NCBI RefSeq assembly: GCF_000468095.1 | Contig: NZ_ASZC01000006.1 | Coordinates: forward strand, 215,331 to 279,330 | Reading direction: 5' to 3' | DNA: 64,000 bases | Source: Pantoea sp. AS-PWVM4 | GTDB taxonomy: Bacteria > Pseudomonadota > Gammaproteobacteria > Enterobacterales > Enterobacteriaceae | Part shown: in pieces, positions 40,609-50,233 of the stretch | How the letters are laid out: every line of letters starts with the position of its first letter | Position numbering within the stretch: the stretch's first letter is position 1 | Program-made: the position numbers and the translations under genes | The notes under the pieces: generated by a model | What the model was told of the DNA's origin: nothing | What the model saw: the letters and a program-made list of their open reading frames with translations, nothing else | The model's database searches: none

Positions 40609-41762
40609 TACCAGAGTCCTAACTGTTCTATGTCCTGAGGTTTTGTTTTAGGAAGAACTACTTCAGCTACTGAAAAACCACTTTCAATGGCAAGTTGTTC
40701 TTCTTTATTTAGCGCACGAATGTTACTTCCTTCAGCTTTAGGCTCTAAAATGAGCACGCCTTTAGCATCAATGCCTAAGTTACTAAGCAGGGCTTCGCTA
40801 TGTGTGCTGATAAATAATTGTCTTCTTCTTTTCTTATCTCTTTGCATACGTATTAGTATCGCAGGTAGTTCGCGAACTATTGCATCATTGAGTGATAATT
40901 CTGGTTCTTCCAAGAGAAGAAGCGAGCTGCCATCCAGAATAGACCAAAATAGACCCAAAAGCCTTAATGTCCCATCAGAAAAATGTTCTTCTCTCAACCA
41001 TCCTGCGTTTGGCCTATGATGGGAATATAAAGCTTCAAGATGTGGTCTTCCTGTAACTTCATCTTTAACGAATCTGATTTGTTTGAACTGAGGAATCGCG
41101 ACTGCTAAAGCAGATTCTATTTTCTTTAAACGACTATCTCTTGTTCTTTGCGGTGTTTTTGCAATTCGTTCCAGAAAACCTTGCCCAAAGGGGTCATCTT
41201 CCATTATTTTTCCGCCAATTGCGTCACTAAACTTTAATAACTGCGGTACTAAATGTAAGTATGTGGTGTTGCTGAAGAATTCTGCGAGTTCTCTAAATTC
41301 AGCATTGGCCTGGATCTGCTCCATGAAAGTTTGGCTTAGCCTTATTTTATCCTTCACGTCATTTGCGTCGGGGCGTGATATTAATATTTTTTCATTGTGC
41401 CAAACTTTTTCTTCTTTAATAAGGGTTCGTTGTGCTCCTTTACCTTCTGGCATGAAGGCTAAATGATATTTCCATACATCATTAGGATCATCTATTCGAT
41501 CTGCTAAAGTAAGTTCGATACGCACTTCTGGAGGTCTTCTGGCATGTAGACATCTCAGTTTTTGTAGTCCACCACGATCTGCAATGGCTTTTTGCAATCC
41601 ACCACCTTGAGGTTTGCAAATGTCTTTCATAAATCTTAATACATCTAGTAAATTTGATTTTCCTGAAGCATTAGGGCCAAGGAGCCATGTACATTCATGA
41701 ATGGCCGTTTCTATATCAATAAAATTTCGCCAGTTTCTTAATTTGATATGCGTAATGTACAA
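40608..41762 (-). CDS. AAA15/OLD-type ABC ATPase of a putative defence module
   Basis: 384 residues. Opens with the SMC/RecF-like strand MYITHIKLRNWRNF, then Walker A GPNASGKS (29-36). A helical insertion with FRELAEFFSNTTYLHLVPQ follows. The ABC signature-like FSDGTLRLL is at 261-269, Walker B LLLLEEPE at 281-288, and the H-loop FISTHSEALL (H321). This is the AAA15/AAA21 (OLD-like) architecture without a fused TOPRIM, which is supplied by the next gene. The start is TTG with a very strong AAAGGAGT site six bases away. AT-rich and absent from this locus in E. coli. Confident as an ATPase; the defence role is inferred. Confidence 0.8.
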   Translation of the reverse strand: MYITHIKLRNWRNFIDIETAIHECTWLLGPNASGKSNLLDVLRFMKDICKPQGGGLQKAIADRGGLQKLRCLHARRPPEVRIELTLADRIDDPNDVWKYHLAFMPEGKGAQRTLIKEEKVWHNEKILISRPDANDVKDKIRLSQTFMEQIQANAEFRELAEFFSNTTYLHLVPQLLKFSDAIGGKIMEDDPFGQGFLERIAKTPQRTRDSRLKKIESALAVAIPQFKQIRFVKDEVTGRPHLEALYSHHRPNAGWLREEHFSDGTLRLLGLFWSILDGSSLLLLEEPELSLNDAIVRELPAILIRMQRDKKRRRQLFISTHSEALLSNLGIDAKGVLILEPKAEGSNIRALNKEEQLAIESGFSVAEVVLPKTKPQDIEQLGLW

Positions 41763-41805
41763 AGTTGACTCCTTTCAGAAATAAATATGGCAATAGGTTT
41801 AACCT

Positions 41806-41834
41806 ATGCGATCAAGCAACGTACTTAATCGCAT
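41806..41834. promoter_or_regulatory. palindrome upstream of the ATPase-TOPRIM operon, candidate operator
   Basis: ATGCGATCAAG and CTTAATCGCAT form an inverted repeat of 11-base arms with one mismatch around a 7-base centre. It lies 44 bases before the ATPase start and immediately downstream of a possible -10 (TATACA on the minus strand, 41840-41835), so it would cover the transcription start. No regulator gene is adjacent. Confidence 0.45.
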
Positions 41835-41851
41835 TGTATAATTGTCAGTGT

Positions 41852-42676
41852 TTAAACACCATACTGTTGGAACCACGCCAGCATGCGCGTCCAGCCATCT
41901 TTTGCGGATTCCGCATGATAGCTCGGACGGTAATCAGCGTTGAAGGCATGACCCGCTTCGGGATAAACCACAATCTCCGCTTTGGCATTGGCGGCGTGCA
42001 GCGCCTGGCGCATCTGCTCAACGCTCTCCAACGGAATCCCCTCATCCTGACCACCGTACAGGCCCAGCACCGGGGCATTCAGATCAACCGCAATATCAAT
42101 CGGGTGCTTCTGCTGCTTGAGCGTCTTATCACCCACCAGACGACCATACCAGGCGACCGCCGCACGCACCTGCGGATTGTGCGCGGCAAACAGCCAGCTT
42201 ATGCGGCCGCCCCAGCAGAAACCGGTAATCCCCATACGCCGAATATCGCCGCCGTTGCGGGCGGCCCAATTGGCGACATGGTCGAGGTCGGATAACACCT
42301 GTGAGTCCGGCACTTTGCTTACCAACTCTTTGAACAGGGTTGGGATATCGGTGTATTCGCTCGGATCGCCCTCGCGGAAATAGAGTTCCGGTGCCACCGC
42401 CAGATAACCCTCCAGCGCCAGACGGCGGCAGATATCCCGGATATGCTCATGCACGCCAAAAATTTCCTGGACTACCAACACCACCGGCAACGTCCCTTGA
42501 TACTCTTTCGGGCGGGCATAAAACGCGGGCAGATTTTCCCCCTGGCTCGGAACCGAGGTTTCTCCGGCATGGATTGCCTCGCTGTGGGTAAGGATGGTGC
42601 TGCTGGCGGTCGGTTGGACGGCGGGAGCAAAGCCACCCGTTGCAGATTTTTGTGCCATATTGTCTTCGGTTTTCAT
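41852..42676 (-). CDS. dlhH: dienelactone hydrolase family protein DlhH (YsgA)
   Basis: Alpha/beta-hydrolase of 274 residues. Nucleophile C154 in GFCWGGR, acid in GLYGGQDEGIP and histidine in PEAGHAFNADYRPSYH form the DLH triad. VVQEIFGVHEHIRDICRRLALEGYLAVAPELYFREGDP is collinear with E. coli YsgA. The ATG at 42676 follows GGAGAG with good spacing; the ATG four codons earlier lacks one. Physiological substrate unknown. Followed downstream by the AT-rich insertion instead of metE directly. Confidence 0.93.
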   Translation of the reverse strand: MKTEDNMAQKSATGGFAPAVQPTASSTILTHSEAIHAGETSVPSQGENLPAFYARPKEYQGTLPVVLVVQEIFGVHEHIRDICRRLALEGYLAVAPELYFREGDPSEYTDIPTLFKELVSKVPDSQVLSDLDHVANWAARNGGDIRRMGITGFCWGGRISWLFAAHNPQVRAAVAWYGRLVGDKTLKQQKHPIDIAVDLNAPVLGLYGGQDEGIPLESVEQMRQALHAANAKAEIVVYPEAGHAFNADYRPSYHAESAKDGWTRMLAWFQQYGV

Positions 42677-42847
42677 TGTTCTCTCCATGCTGGCAAGTGC
42701 GCAATCACGTAACTATAGCCTGGCCGTAGAGGCCGGGCGGGTGTAGGTTTCAGAGGGGATACGCATGAATTCTTCTTCTCTATTAACACCGCCGACTGAA
42801 CTTACACAGCACCGGATGTAGCAATTCAGAATGGCAGACCGCTGATG

Positions 42848-42942
42848 TGTGACTTAAATCACGAAAATATTTTCTGTTAATGTAACTTTCATTATTTATA
42901 GTGAAATTACTCACATATTTATCGCGTCTGCTGACGTAAAGT
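42848..42942 (+). promoter_or_regulatory. udp promoter with two CRP sites
   Basis: TGTGA-N6-TCACG (42848-42863) and AGTGA-N6-TCACA (42900-42915) each match the CRP consensus at nine of ten positions. Their centres are exactly 52 bp apart. With a -10 at TAAAGT (42937-42942) they fall near -41.5 and -93.5, the E. coli udp arrangement in which CytR binds between two CRP dimers. Confidence 0.85.
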
Positions 42943-42977
42943 GGCGCGCATATCCCTATATCTACCAGGAGTCTGTT

Positions 42978-43739
42978 ATGGCCCAGTCTGACGTTTTCCA
43001 CCTTGGCATCACCAAAGCCAGCCTGAAAGGAGCCACACTGGCCATCGTTCCCGGTGACCCGGAGCGCGTGAAGAAAATTGCGGCGTTGATGGACAACCCG
43101 CAACATCTGGCGTCGCACCGTGAATTCACCACTTATCTGGCTGAACTGGATGGCAAACCGGTGGTGGTGTGCTCCACCGGCATCGGCGGGCCATCCACCT
43201 CAATTGCGGTCGAAGAACTGGCGCAACTCGGCGTGCGCACCTTCCTGCGCGTGGGCACCACCGGCGCGATTCAGCCGGGCATCAATGTCGGTGACGTGTT
43301 GGTCACCACTGCGTCAGTACGCCTGGACGGTGCCAGCCTGCATTTCGCACCGATGGAGTTCCCGGCAGTAGCCGATTTCACCTGCACCACGGCGCTGGTG
43401 GCGGCGGCGGAAGCCTGTGGCGCAAAAACCCATATCGGCATCACCGCGTCGTCAGATACCTTCTATCCCGGCCAGGAACGTTACGACACTTTTTCCGGGC
43501 GCGTGGTCAGCCGCTTCCAGGGTTCCATGAAAGAGTGGCAGCAGATGGGTGTCCTCAACTATGAGATGGAATCCGCTACACTGTTAACCATGTGCGCCAG
43601 CCAGGGGCTGCGAGCCGGTATGGTGGCGGGTGTCATCGTGAACCGTACGCAGAAGGAGATCCCGGATGCGGCGACCATGAAACAAACCGAAAGCGATGCG
43701 GTGAAAATTGTCGTTGAAGCTGCGCGCCGGTTAATGTAG
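42978..43739 (+). CDS. udp: uridine phosphorylase
   Basis: Cleaves uridine with phosphate to uracil and ribose-1-phosphate. 253 residues, same length as E. coli Udp. Family blocks: [25 protein letters not shown] (phosphate site), [31 protein letters not shown]-like [16 protein letters not shown] and [21 protein letters not shown] (ribose/base site). AGGAG precedes the ATG. Regulated by CRP and probably CytR. A 7-bp stem-loop without a T-tract follows the stop (43747-43770). Confidence 0.97.
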   Translation: MAQSDVFHLGITKASLKGATLAIVPGDPERVKKIAALMDNPQHLASHREFTTYLAELDGKPVVVCSTGIGGPSTSIAVEELAQLGVRTFLRVGTTGAIQPGINVGDVLVTTASVRLDGASLHFAPMEFPAVADFTCTTALVAAAEACGAKTHIGITASSDTFYPGQERYDTFSGRVVSRFQGSMKEWQQMGVLNYEMESATLLTMCASQGLRAGMVAGVIVNRTQKEIPDAATMKQTESDAVKIVVEAARRLM

Positions 43740-43814
43740 CGCGCCCGGCAGCGGGCTATGGTTCGCTGCCCGTTAAGGATGCGCGCAAGTTCAGCGGATT
43801 ACTGAGAGTCTTTT

Positions 43815-45083
43815 ATGCGCAAAACTGTTGCTGTTCAACGTCCGGCCTTTATGACCAACCCGGCAGCGATGCAATCCCGTGTCGAAGGTGCGGCCGCGCG
43901 CTTCCGTCAGTCGATGGCGGCGGCGGATTATCCCGCCGCCCGCCGCTGCTGCGAAGACGTGCTGCGTGTGATGCCACATAACATGCAGGTGTTAAGTGAC
44001 TACGCGCTGACTTTGATGCGCACCGGTGATTACAACAAGTCCTACAAAACCTACCTGAAAATCTATCAAGCCTCCGCCGACCAGCGGGCACAGGCGTCTG
44101 AAACCTGGCTGGATGGCCTGACTGAAGTGTGCGGCTGGCTCAATAAAGCGGATGAAGTGGCGCGTTACGGGCTGGAATCGTTGCAGCAATCTGATGCGAA
44201 GTTCAGTACCGGGCAGAAGCACCCGATCCCGGCTGAGGCACCACCGGCTTTTGATGCCAGCAAGCCCCAGGAAAATATCATCGCTTTTAGCCTGTATGGC
44301 AATCAGCCGCGATATTGCGAAACCCTGATTAAAAACGTTGAGGTAGCACGCGAACTCTACCCGGCCTGGACCTGTCGCGTTTATCTGGATGACAGCGTAC
44401 CGCAACATGTCTGGCAGCGTTTGCAGCAGCCTGATGTGCAACTGGTCGACATGTCTGAGGAAAAAACGTTGTTCCCGACGTTGTGGCGTTTCCTGGTGAT
44501 CGACGACCCCAGCGTCAAACGCTTCATCGTACGTGATGCCGACTCACTCCTTTCTGAACGTGAAGTGGCCGCAGTCGATGCCTGGCTGCATTCGCCTTAC
44601 TGGTTCCATCATATGCGCGACTATTTTACCCACACCGAGTTGCTGCTGGCGGGGATGTGGGGAGGTTGTCATGGCGTATTCAGCCAGGTGGAACAACAGA
44701 TGCGGGATTTCATCGCTGAGTATCAGGGCAGCGAACGTTTTACCGACCAGTACTTCCTGAAACGGGCGCTGTGGCCGACAGTACGTGACAGCATCCTTAA
44801 TCACGACGATATTTTCCGTTTTCATCATGCTCAGGCGTGGCCCGCACATCCTCCAATCCGCTGGCAGACGGACAAGTTCCACGTCGGCAGTAATGCCGGG
44901 TTTTCCAGCATGGCGGGGAAAGCCAGCGCGGCGGATGCCGAGTGGCAGCAGGTTGAACTCACCTGGGCAGGGCAAAGCTGGAGCTATCCGGCCAGAGTGC
45001 GCGACGGGCAATGGGAACTGCCGATGCCGTTCTTCCTGATTGAGGCGTGGAAAGCGGGTGAGTTAACGGTGCAGGTGGTATAA
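43815..45083 (+). CDS. TPR-containing, glycosyltransferase-like protein of unknown function
   Basis: 422 residues. The N-terminal 130 residues look like a short TPR-type helical domain (FRQSMAAADYPAARRCCEDVLRVMPHNMQVLSDYALTLMRTGDYNKSYKTYLKIYQ). The rest resembles GT-A-type sugar transferases acting on surface structures: IIAFSLYGNQPRYCETLIKNVEVARELYPAWTCRVYLDDSV, then a DxD-like motif RDADS (241-244) and later DQYFLKRALWP. There is no signal peptide or membrane segment. GC content is like the core genome. Absent from the udp-rmuC junction of E. coli; flanked 3' by a BIME. Substrate unknown. Confidence 0.72.
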   Translation: MRKTVAVQRPAFMTNPAAMQSRVEGAAARFRQSMAAADYPAARRCCEDVLRVMPHNMQVLSDYALTLMRTGDYNKSYKTYLKIYQASADQRAQASETWLDGLTEVCGWLNKADEVARYGLESLQQSDAKFSTGQKHPIPAEAPPAFDASKPQENIIAFSLYGNQPRYCETLIKNVEVARELYPAWTCRVYLDDSVPQHVWQRLQQPDVQLVDMSEEKTLFPTLWRFLVIDDPSVKRFIVRDADSLLSEREVAAVDAWLHSPYWFHHMRDYFTHTELLLAGMWGGCHGVFSQVEQQMRDFIAEYQGSERFTDQYFLKRALWPTVRDSILNHDDIFRFHHAQAWPAHPPIRWQTDKFHVGSNAGFSSMAGKASAADAEWQQVELTWAGQSWSYPARVRDGQWELPMPFFLIEAWKAGELTVQVV

Positions 45084-45095
45084 ATTCCACATTCC

Positions 45096-45161
45096 GTAGC
45101 GGCGCGATTTATCGCGCAATACGTGCTTCGGTCGTAAATGCGCGATAAATCGCGCCGCTAC
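45096..45161. repeat. BIME (paired REP units) before rmuC
   Basis: Two facing copies of the GCGCGATTTATCGCGC-type unit separated by about two dozen bases, in the 182-base gap between the TPR/glycosyltransferase-like gene and rmuC. Confidence 0.9.
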
Positions 45162-45265
45162 GAATGTATGCTCAACGATCGTGGCAAACATCCGGCAGAA
45201 TTGTCTGGACATTCATACAGTACGCCTCTACCTTTTCCCTCAGCGAGACGATCCGCGGGGGAATT

Positions 45266-46780
45266 ATGGATCAGCAACTTATCATCATCAGTGGCGCATT
45301 GGCGTTGGCCGGTTTTGGCATCGGCTGGATTGTGGCGCAGATGCGAGCCGGTCATCAACAGGCCAGCTTCTTAACGGAGCGCCGCATATCTGAAGAGGCG
45401 CAACTGCGTCAGCAGCAGCAACTGGAGCTGGCACAGCAGCAGGTGCAATTGCGCGAGCAGGAATTACGCCAGCTGCACGGTGCGTTGAGCGGTGCACAGG
45501 AGCGCCTGCAACAACTCGATTACTGGCGCGGCGAAAGCGAACAGCTCAGCCGTGAACTGCGCAATCAGCTGGAGGTGAACAGCGCGCAGGAAGCCGAATT
45601 GCGTGAAATCACCATCCGCCTTGAAGAGACACGCTTTGCCGCTGAGGAGAAACAGCGTCTGCTGACCAACAGCGAACAGCGCCTGAGCGCCCAATTCGAA
45701 AATCTTGCCAATCGCATCTTCGAAAACAGCGGCCGTCGTGTTGATGAACAAAACCGCCAAAGCCTGAACAGCCTGATTGGGCCGCTGCGCGAGCAACTGG
45801 ACGGATTTCGTCGTCAGGTGACAGACAGCTTCGGCCAGGAAGCGCGCGAACGTCACACGCTGGCGCATGAGATCCGTCAGCTGCAACAACTGAATGCGCA
45901 GATGGCGCAGGAAGCCATCAACCTTACCAAAGCCCTGAAAGGCGACAATAAAATCCAGGGGAACTGGGGCGAGGTAGTGCTTGGCCGGGTGCTGGAGGCT
46001 TCCGGCCTGCGCGAAGGCCATGAGTATGAAACCCAGGTCAGCGTGCAGCTGGAATCGCAGGGCAGGATGCAACCGGATGTGATCGTGCGTCTGCCGCAGG
46101 GCAAAGATGTGGTGATTGACGCCAAAATGACGCTCATCGCCTATGAGCGCTACTTCAATGCCGAGGATGAAGCCACGCGCGAGCAGGCGATTCAGGAGCA
46201 CATCAACGCGGTGCGCGGTCATATTCGCCTGTTGGGGCGAAAAGATTATCAACAATTGCCCGGTTTACGCTCTCTGGATTATGTGTTGATGTTTATCCCG
46301 GTTGAACCGGCCTTTCTGCTGGCGATCGATCGTCAGCCGGAGCTGATCAGCGAAGCGTTGCAGCAGAACATCATGCTGGTCAGTCCCACGACGTTGCTGG
46401 TGGCGCTGCGCACCATCAACAACCTGTGGCGTTATGAGCATCAAAGTCGCAACGCCCAGCGTATTGCTGACCGCGCCGCGCGCTTGTACGACAAAATGCG
46501 GCTGTTTGTCGATGACATGAGCGGCATCGGTCACAACCTGGATAAAGCGCAGCAAAGTTATCATCTGGCGATGAAAAAGCTGGCGGAGGGGCGTGGCAAT
46601 CTGATTGCGCAAAGTGAAGCCTTTCGTTCGCTGGGTGTGGAGATCAAGCGTCCGATTAATCCGCAGCTGGTGGTCCAGGCACAGCCGGAGGAGTCTGATA
46701 ATGATTGGGCCGATGATGACCAGCCTGATGAAAAAACAACAGATTCTTCCGCCGCTTCTCTGCGCCGTATCAACGAATAA
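45266..46780 (+). CDS. rmuC: DNA recombination protein RmuC
   Basis: 504 residues: an N-terminal membrane anchor (LIIISGALALAGFGIGWIVAQM), a long Gln/Glu-rich coiled coil to about residue 170, and the RmuC nuclease-like domain (GDNKIQGNWGEVVLGRVLEASGLREGHEYETQV; VIDAKMTLIAYERYFNAED). Limits inversions at short inverted repeats in E. coli. The ATG at 45266 follows GGGGG; upstream open frame runs into the BIME and is not conserved. Confidence 0.95.
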   Translation: MDQQLIIISGALALAGFGIGWIVAQMRAGHQQASFLTERRISEEAQLRQQQQLELAQQQVQLREQELRQLHGALSGAQERLQQLDYWRGESEQLSRELRNQLEVNSAQEAELREITIRLEETRFAAEEKQRLLTNSEQRLSAQFENLANRIFENSGRRVDEQNRQSLNSLIGPLREQLDGFRRQVTDSFGQEARERHTLAHEIRQLQQLNAQMAQEAINLTKALKGDNKIQGNWGEVVLGRVLEASGLREGHEYETQVSVQLESQGRMQPDVIVRLPQGKDVVIDAKMTLIAYERYFNAEDEATREQAIQEHINAVRGHIRLLGRKDYQQLPGLRSLDYVLMFIPVEPAFLLAIDRQPELISEALQQNIMLVSPTTLLVALRTINNLWRYEHQSRNAQRIADRAARLYDKMRLFVDDMSGIGHNLDKAQQSYHLAMKKLAEGRGNLIAQSEAFRSLGVEIKRPINPQLVVQAQPEESDNDWADDDQPDEKTTDSSAASLRRINE

Positions 46781-46855
46781 CGCGCCGGTCGCGTGCCCGG
46801 CCAGCGCAACTCTGATACACTTCGCGAAGTATTGTTTGTGGAACAGGTAAAACCC

Positions 46856-47614
46856 ATGGCAGATGAATCACAGCAGGAAACTACCCACTTTGGCTTTCAG
46901 ACCGTCGCAAAAAGCGAAAAGGCAGATAAAGTCGCCGACGTGTTTCACTCCGTAGCGGCAAAATATGACCTGATGAACGATCTGATGTCGTTTGGCATCC
47001 ATCGTGTCTGGAAGCGTTTCACCATCGACAGCAGCGGCGTTCGCCGTGGGCAGCGCGTGTTGGACCTCGCCGGTGGTACGGGCGATCTGACGGCAAAATT
47101 TTCCCGTCTGGTGGGCGAAACAGGCCAGGTGGTGCTGGCGGATATCAACAGCTCAATGCTGAAGATGGGCCGCGAGAAACTGCGTAATCTCGGCATTTCC
47201 GGCAACGTCAGCTATGTGCAGGCGAATGCCGAAGCGTTGCCATTCCCGGATAACTATTTCGATTGCATCACCATCTCTTTCGGTCTGCGTAACGTGACCG
47301 AGAAAGAGAAAGCGCTGGCATCGATGTTCCGCGTGCTGAAGCCGGGTGGCCGTCTGCTGGTGCTGGAGTTCTCCAAACCGCTGCTGGAACCGCTCAGCAA
47401 AGCCTACGATGCTTACTCGTTCCATATTCTGCCGCGCATTGGTCAACTGGTGGCGAAGGATGCAGAAAGCTATCGCTATCTGGCGGAATCCATCCGTATG
47501 CATCCCGATCAGGAAACCCTGAAGGCGATGATGAATGACGTCGGTTTCGAAAATACCACTTACTTCAACATGACTGGCGGCATTGTCGCGCTGCATCGCG
47601 GCTTTAAGTTCTGA
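46856..47614 (+). CDS. ubiE: ubiquinone/menaquinone C-methyltransferase UbiE
   Basis: SAM-dependent C-methylation of demethylmenaquinone and of a ubiquinone intermediate. 252 residues. Motif I is [15 protein letters not shown]; further blocks are [36 protein letters not shown] and [18 protein letters not shown]. The ATG at 46856 gives the conserved N-terminus ([10 protein letters not shown]). First gene of ubiE-ubiJ-ubiB. Confidence 0.97.
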   Translation: MADESQQETTHFGFQTVAKSEKADKVADVFHSVAAKYDLMNDLMSFGIHRVWKRFTIDSSGVRRGQRVLDLAGGTGDLTAKFSRLVGETGQVVLADINSSMLKMGREKLRNLGISGNVSYVQANAEALPFPDNYFDCITISFGLRNVTEKEKALASMFRVLKPGGRLLVLEFSKPLLEPLSKAYDAYSFHILPRIGQLVAKDAESYRYLAESIRMHPDQETLKAMMNDVGFENTTYFNMTGGIVALHRGFKF

Positions 47615-47626
47615 CAAATCATGGCG

Positions 47627-48232
47627 ATGACTTTCACTCCTTTGATTACTGGCGGTCTTGAGACCGCCCTGAATCGTGTTTTATACCGCGATCGCAGCCT
47701 GAAAGCCGCGCGTCAGCGTCTGGCGGGTAAGGTGCTGATGCTGCGCTTGCAGGAACTCTCCTTCCCGCTGGTGCTGGTGTTCAGCGAAAACCAGCTGGAT
47801 GTGCTGAGTGACTGGCAGGACAGCAGCGATTGCACTGTCAGTTTGCGTTTCAGCACCTTGCCGAAATTACGTGACCGCCAGCAACTCACCAGCCTGATTC
47901 GCAGCGGCGAACTGGAAGTGGAAGGCGACTTGCAGGTGGTGCAGCAATTCTCAGCGTTAATGGATTTAGCGGAGCTGGATCCGGCGGAATATCTCGCGCC
48001 GTGGATTGGCGATATCGCCGCACAGGGCATTAGCCAGGCTGCACAGCGGGCGCTGACCTTTGTTAAACACGAGGTTACGCGTCGCCAGGATTATCTTGGT
48101 CAGACGCTGACGGAAGAGTGGCGACTGGCTCCGGGTGCGCTGGAACTGGCCTGGTTTTGCGAGGAAGTGGAAGCGATGGACCGTTCGCTTGATGCGCTTG
48201 AGGCGCGTTTAGCACAGCTGGAGGCGAAATGA
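47627..48232 (+). CDS. ubiJ: ubiquinone biosynthesis accessory factor UbiJ
   Basis: Lipid-binding SCP2-domain protein of the Ubi complex, working with UbiK. 201 residues from the ATG at 47627, which aligns with the E. coli N-terminus; an ATG two codons earlier (47621) is also possible and neither has a clear ribosome site. Blocks [58 protein letters not shown] and [37 protein letters not shown]. Overlaps ubiB by four bases. Confidence 0.93.
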   Translation: MTFTPLITGGLETALNRVLYRDRSLKAARQRLAGKVLMLRLQELSFPLVLVFSENQLDVLSDWQDSSDCTVSLRFSTLPKLRDRQQLTSLIRSGELEVEGDLQVVQQFSALMDLAELDPAEYLAPWIGDIAAQGISQAAQRALTFVKHEVTRRQDYLGQTLTEEWRLAPGALELAWFCEEVEAMDRSLDALEARLAQLEAK

Positions 48233-49866
48233 CGCTGGGAGAAATTCGGCGCTTATATTTTATTGTTAAGGTCTTTCTCACCTATGGCCTTGATGAACTG
48301 ATCCCACACATGCGCATCACGCTGCCGCTGCGTTTATGGCGGCGCTGCATTTTCTGGCTCCCCAACAAACACAAAAACGAATCAATGGGCGTGCGTATCC
48401 GTCTGGCGATGGAGCAGTTGGGTCCGGTGTGGATCAAATTTGGTCAGATGCTGTCAACGCGTCGTGACCTGTTTCCTCCGGCGATTGCAGATGAACTGGC
48501 GATTTTGCAGGACCGCGTCGCACCGTTCGATGGTGTAAAAGCCAAAGCGCAGATCGAGAAAGCGATTGGCGGCCCGGTTGAAACCTGGTTCGACGATTTT
48601 GAAATCACCCCGCTGGCGTCAGCGTCAATTGCCCAGGTTCATACCGCGACGCTGAAAGAGAATGGCCGCGAAGTGGTGATCAAGGTTATCCGTCCCGATA
48701 TCCTGCCGGTGATCAAAGCGGATATGAAGCTGATCTACCGTCTGGCGCGCTGGGTACCGCGTTTGTTGCCGGATGGACGCCGTCTGCGCCCGCTAGAAGT
48801 GGTGCGCGACTATGAAAAAACCCTGATTGATGAACTCAATTTGTTGCGTGAGGCAGCAAATGCCATCCAGTTGCGCCGCAACTTTGATCAGAGCCACATG
48901 CTGTATGTCCCGGAGATTTTCTCCGACTATTGCAGTGAATCGATGTTGGTGATGGAGCGCATTTACGGCATTCCGATTTCTGATGTCGCGACGCTGGAGC
49001 AACATGGCGTCAATATGAAACTGCTGGCCGAGCGTGGCGTGCAGGTGTTCTTTACTCAGGTGTTTCGCGACAGTTTCTTCCATGCCGATATGCATCCCGG
49101 CAACATCTTCGTCAGCTATGACCACCCGGAAGACCCCCAATATATCGGTATCGACTGCGGTATCGTTGGCTCACTGAACAAAGAAGACAAGCGCTACCTG
49201 GCGGAGAACTTTATAGCCTTCTTCAACCGCGATTACCGCAAAGTGGCGGAACTGCACGTTGATTCTGGCTGGGTACCGCCAGATACCAATGTGGAAGATT
49301 TTGAGTTCGCGATCCGTACCGTATGTGAACCCATTTTTGAGAAGCCGCTGGCGGAGATCTCCTTTGGCCATGTGCTGCTGAATCTGTTCAACACTGCGCG
49401 TCGCTTCAACATGGAAGTGCAGCCGCAGCTGGTGCTGTTACAAAAAACGCTGCTGTATATTGAAGGCATTGGTCGCCAACTCTATCCGCAGCTCGATTTG
49501 TGGAAAACCGCGAAGCCCTTCCTGGAAGACTGGATTAAAGATCAAATCGGTATTCCGGCGATCCTCCGTGCCGTGAAAGATAAAGCCCCATTCTGGGCCG
49601 AGAAACTGCCGGAGCTGCCGGAGCTGTTCTACGACAGCATGCGTCAGCATAAATTGTTGCAGCACAGCGTCGATAAACTGGTCACGGATATGAACGCGCA
49701 ACGCAGCCGACATCATCAGGCGCGTTATCTGTTCGGGGTAGGGGCTACACTGTTATTAAGTGGCACCGCAGTGCTGCTGAGTCGGCCTGACTGGGATTTC
49801 TTCCCGGCGATATTAATGGCCGCAGGCATCGTGACCTGGCTGATAGGCTGGCGCAAGACAAACTGA
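48229..49866 (+). CDS. ubiB: ubiquinone biosynthesis ATPase/kinase-like protein UbiB
   Basis: Atypical ADCK/COQ8-type protein of 545 residues. It carries the family KxGQ motif ([15 protein letters not shown]), the Ala-rich nucleotide loop ([10 protein letters not shown]), the catalytic lysine region [10 protein letters not shown], and the HADMHPGN and DCGIVG motifs. Two C-terminal membrane helices follow residue 495. Supports coenzyme Q synthesis and lipid extraction. ATGA overlap with ubiJ. Confidence 0.97.
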   Translation: MTLGEIRRLYFIVKVFLTYGLDELIPHMRITLPLRLWRRCIFWLPNKHKNESMGVRIRLAMEQLGPVWIKFGQMLSTRRDLFPPAIADELAILQDRVAPFDGVKAKAQIEKAIGGPVETWFDDFEITPLASASIAQVHTATLKENGREVVIKVIRPDILPVIKADMKLIYRLARWVPRLLPDGRRLRPLEVVRDYEKTLIDELNLLREAANAIQLRRNFDQSHMLYVPEIFSDYCSESMLVMERIYGIPISDVATLEQHGVNMKLLAERGVQVFFTQVFRDSFFHADMHPGNIFVSYDHPEDPQYIGIDCGIVGSLNKEDKRYLAENFIAFFNRDYRKVAELHVDSGWVPPDTNVEDFEFAIRTVCEPIFEKPLAEISFGHVLLNLFNTARRFNMEVQPQLVLLQKTLLYIEGIGRQLYPQLDLWKTAKPFLEDWIKDQIGIPAILRAVKDKAPFWAEKLPELPELFYDSMRQHKLLQHSVDKLVTDMNAQRSRHHQARYLFGVGATLLLSGTAVLLSRPDWDFFPAILMAAGIVTWLIGWRKTN

Positions 49867-49976
49867 TTGTCAGCCAGATCTAAAACGCGTAATGTCGCAG
49901 GCTAAGGCCCGAAATCATATGGGCTTTCTGTGTGTTACATACGACAGTTTTTCACAGAATATTAGAGGCATATCTC

Positions 49977-50231
49977 ATGGGCGGTATCAGTATTTGGCAA
50001 TTGTTAATCATTGCCGTCATTGTTGTACTTCTGTTCGGTACCAATAAGCTACGCAATCTGGGTTCGGATTTAGGTTCTTCCATTCGTGGTTTCAAAAAAG
50101 CCATGAGTGATGAAGACGAAAAAAAGGATCAACCGAAGGAGCAGGACGCTGACTTCAACGCCAAAACCCTGGCAGATAAACAGCAAACCTCGGCAAGTAA
50201 AGACGACGCCAGGAACGACAAGCAGGTATAA
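49977..50231 (+). CDS. tatA: Sec-independent translocase subunit TatA
   Basis: 84 residues: one N-terminal membrane helix ([18 protein letters not shown]), hinge, amphipathic helix with the conserved FKKAMSD, then a charged tail. Forms the pore-like oligomer of the Tat system. The ATG at 49977 follows AGAGG with eight bases of spacing; the open frame upstream is not conserved. First gene of tatABC. Confidence 0.96.
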   Translation: MGGISIWQLLIIAVIVVLLFGTNKLRNLGSDLGSSIRGFKKAMSDEDEKKDQPKEQDADFNAKTLADKQQTSASKDDARNDKQV

Positions 50232-50233
50232 CC

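Noticed and set aside
41848..41859. Palindrome GTGTTTAAACAC at the end of dlhH as an insertion target site
   Set aside because: It overlaps the dlhH stop codon and no matching copy was seen at the other end of the AT-rich insertion.
49904..49927. Stem AAGGCCC / GGGCTTT between ubiB and tatA as a terminator
   Set aside because: Imperfect stem, ten-base loop and no real T-tract after it; not convincing enough to list as a feature.
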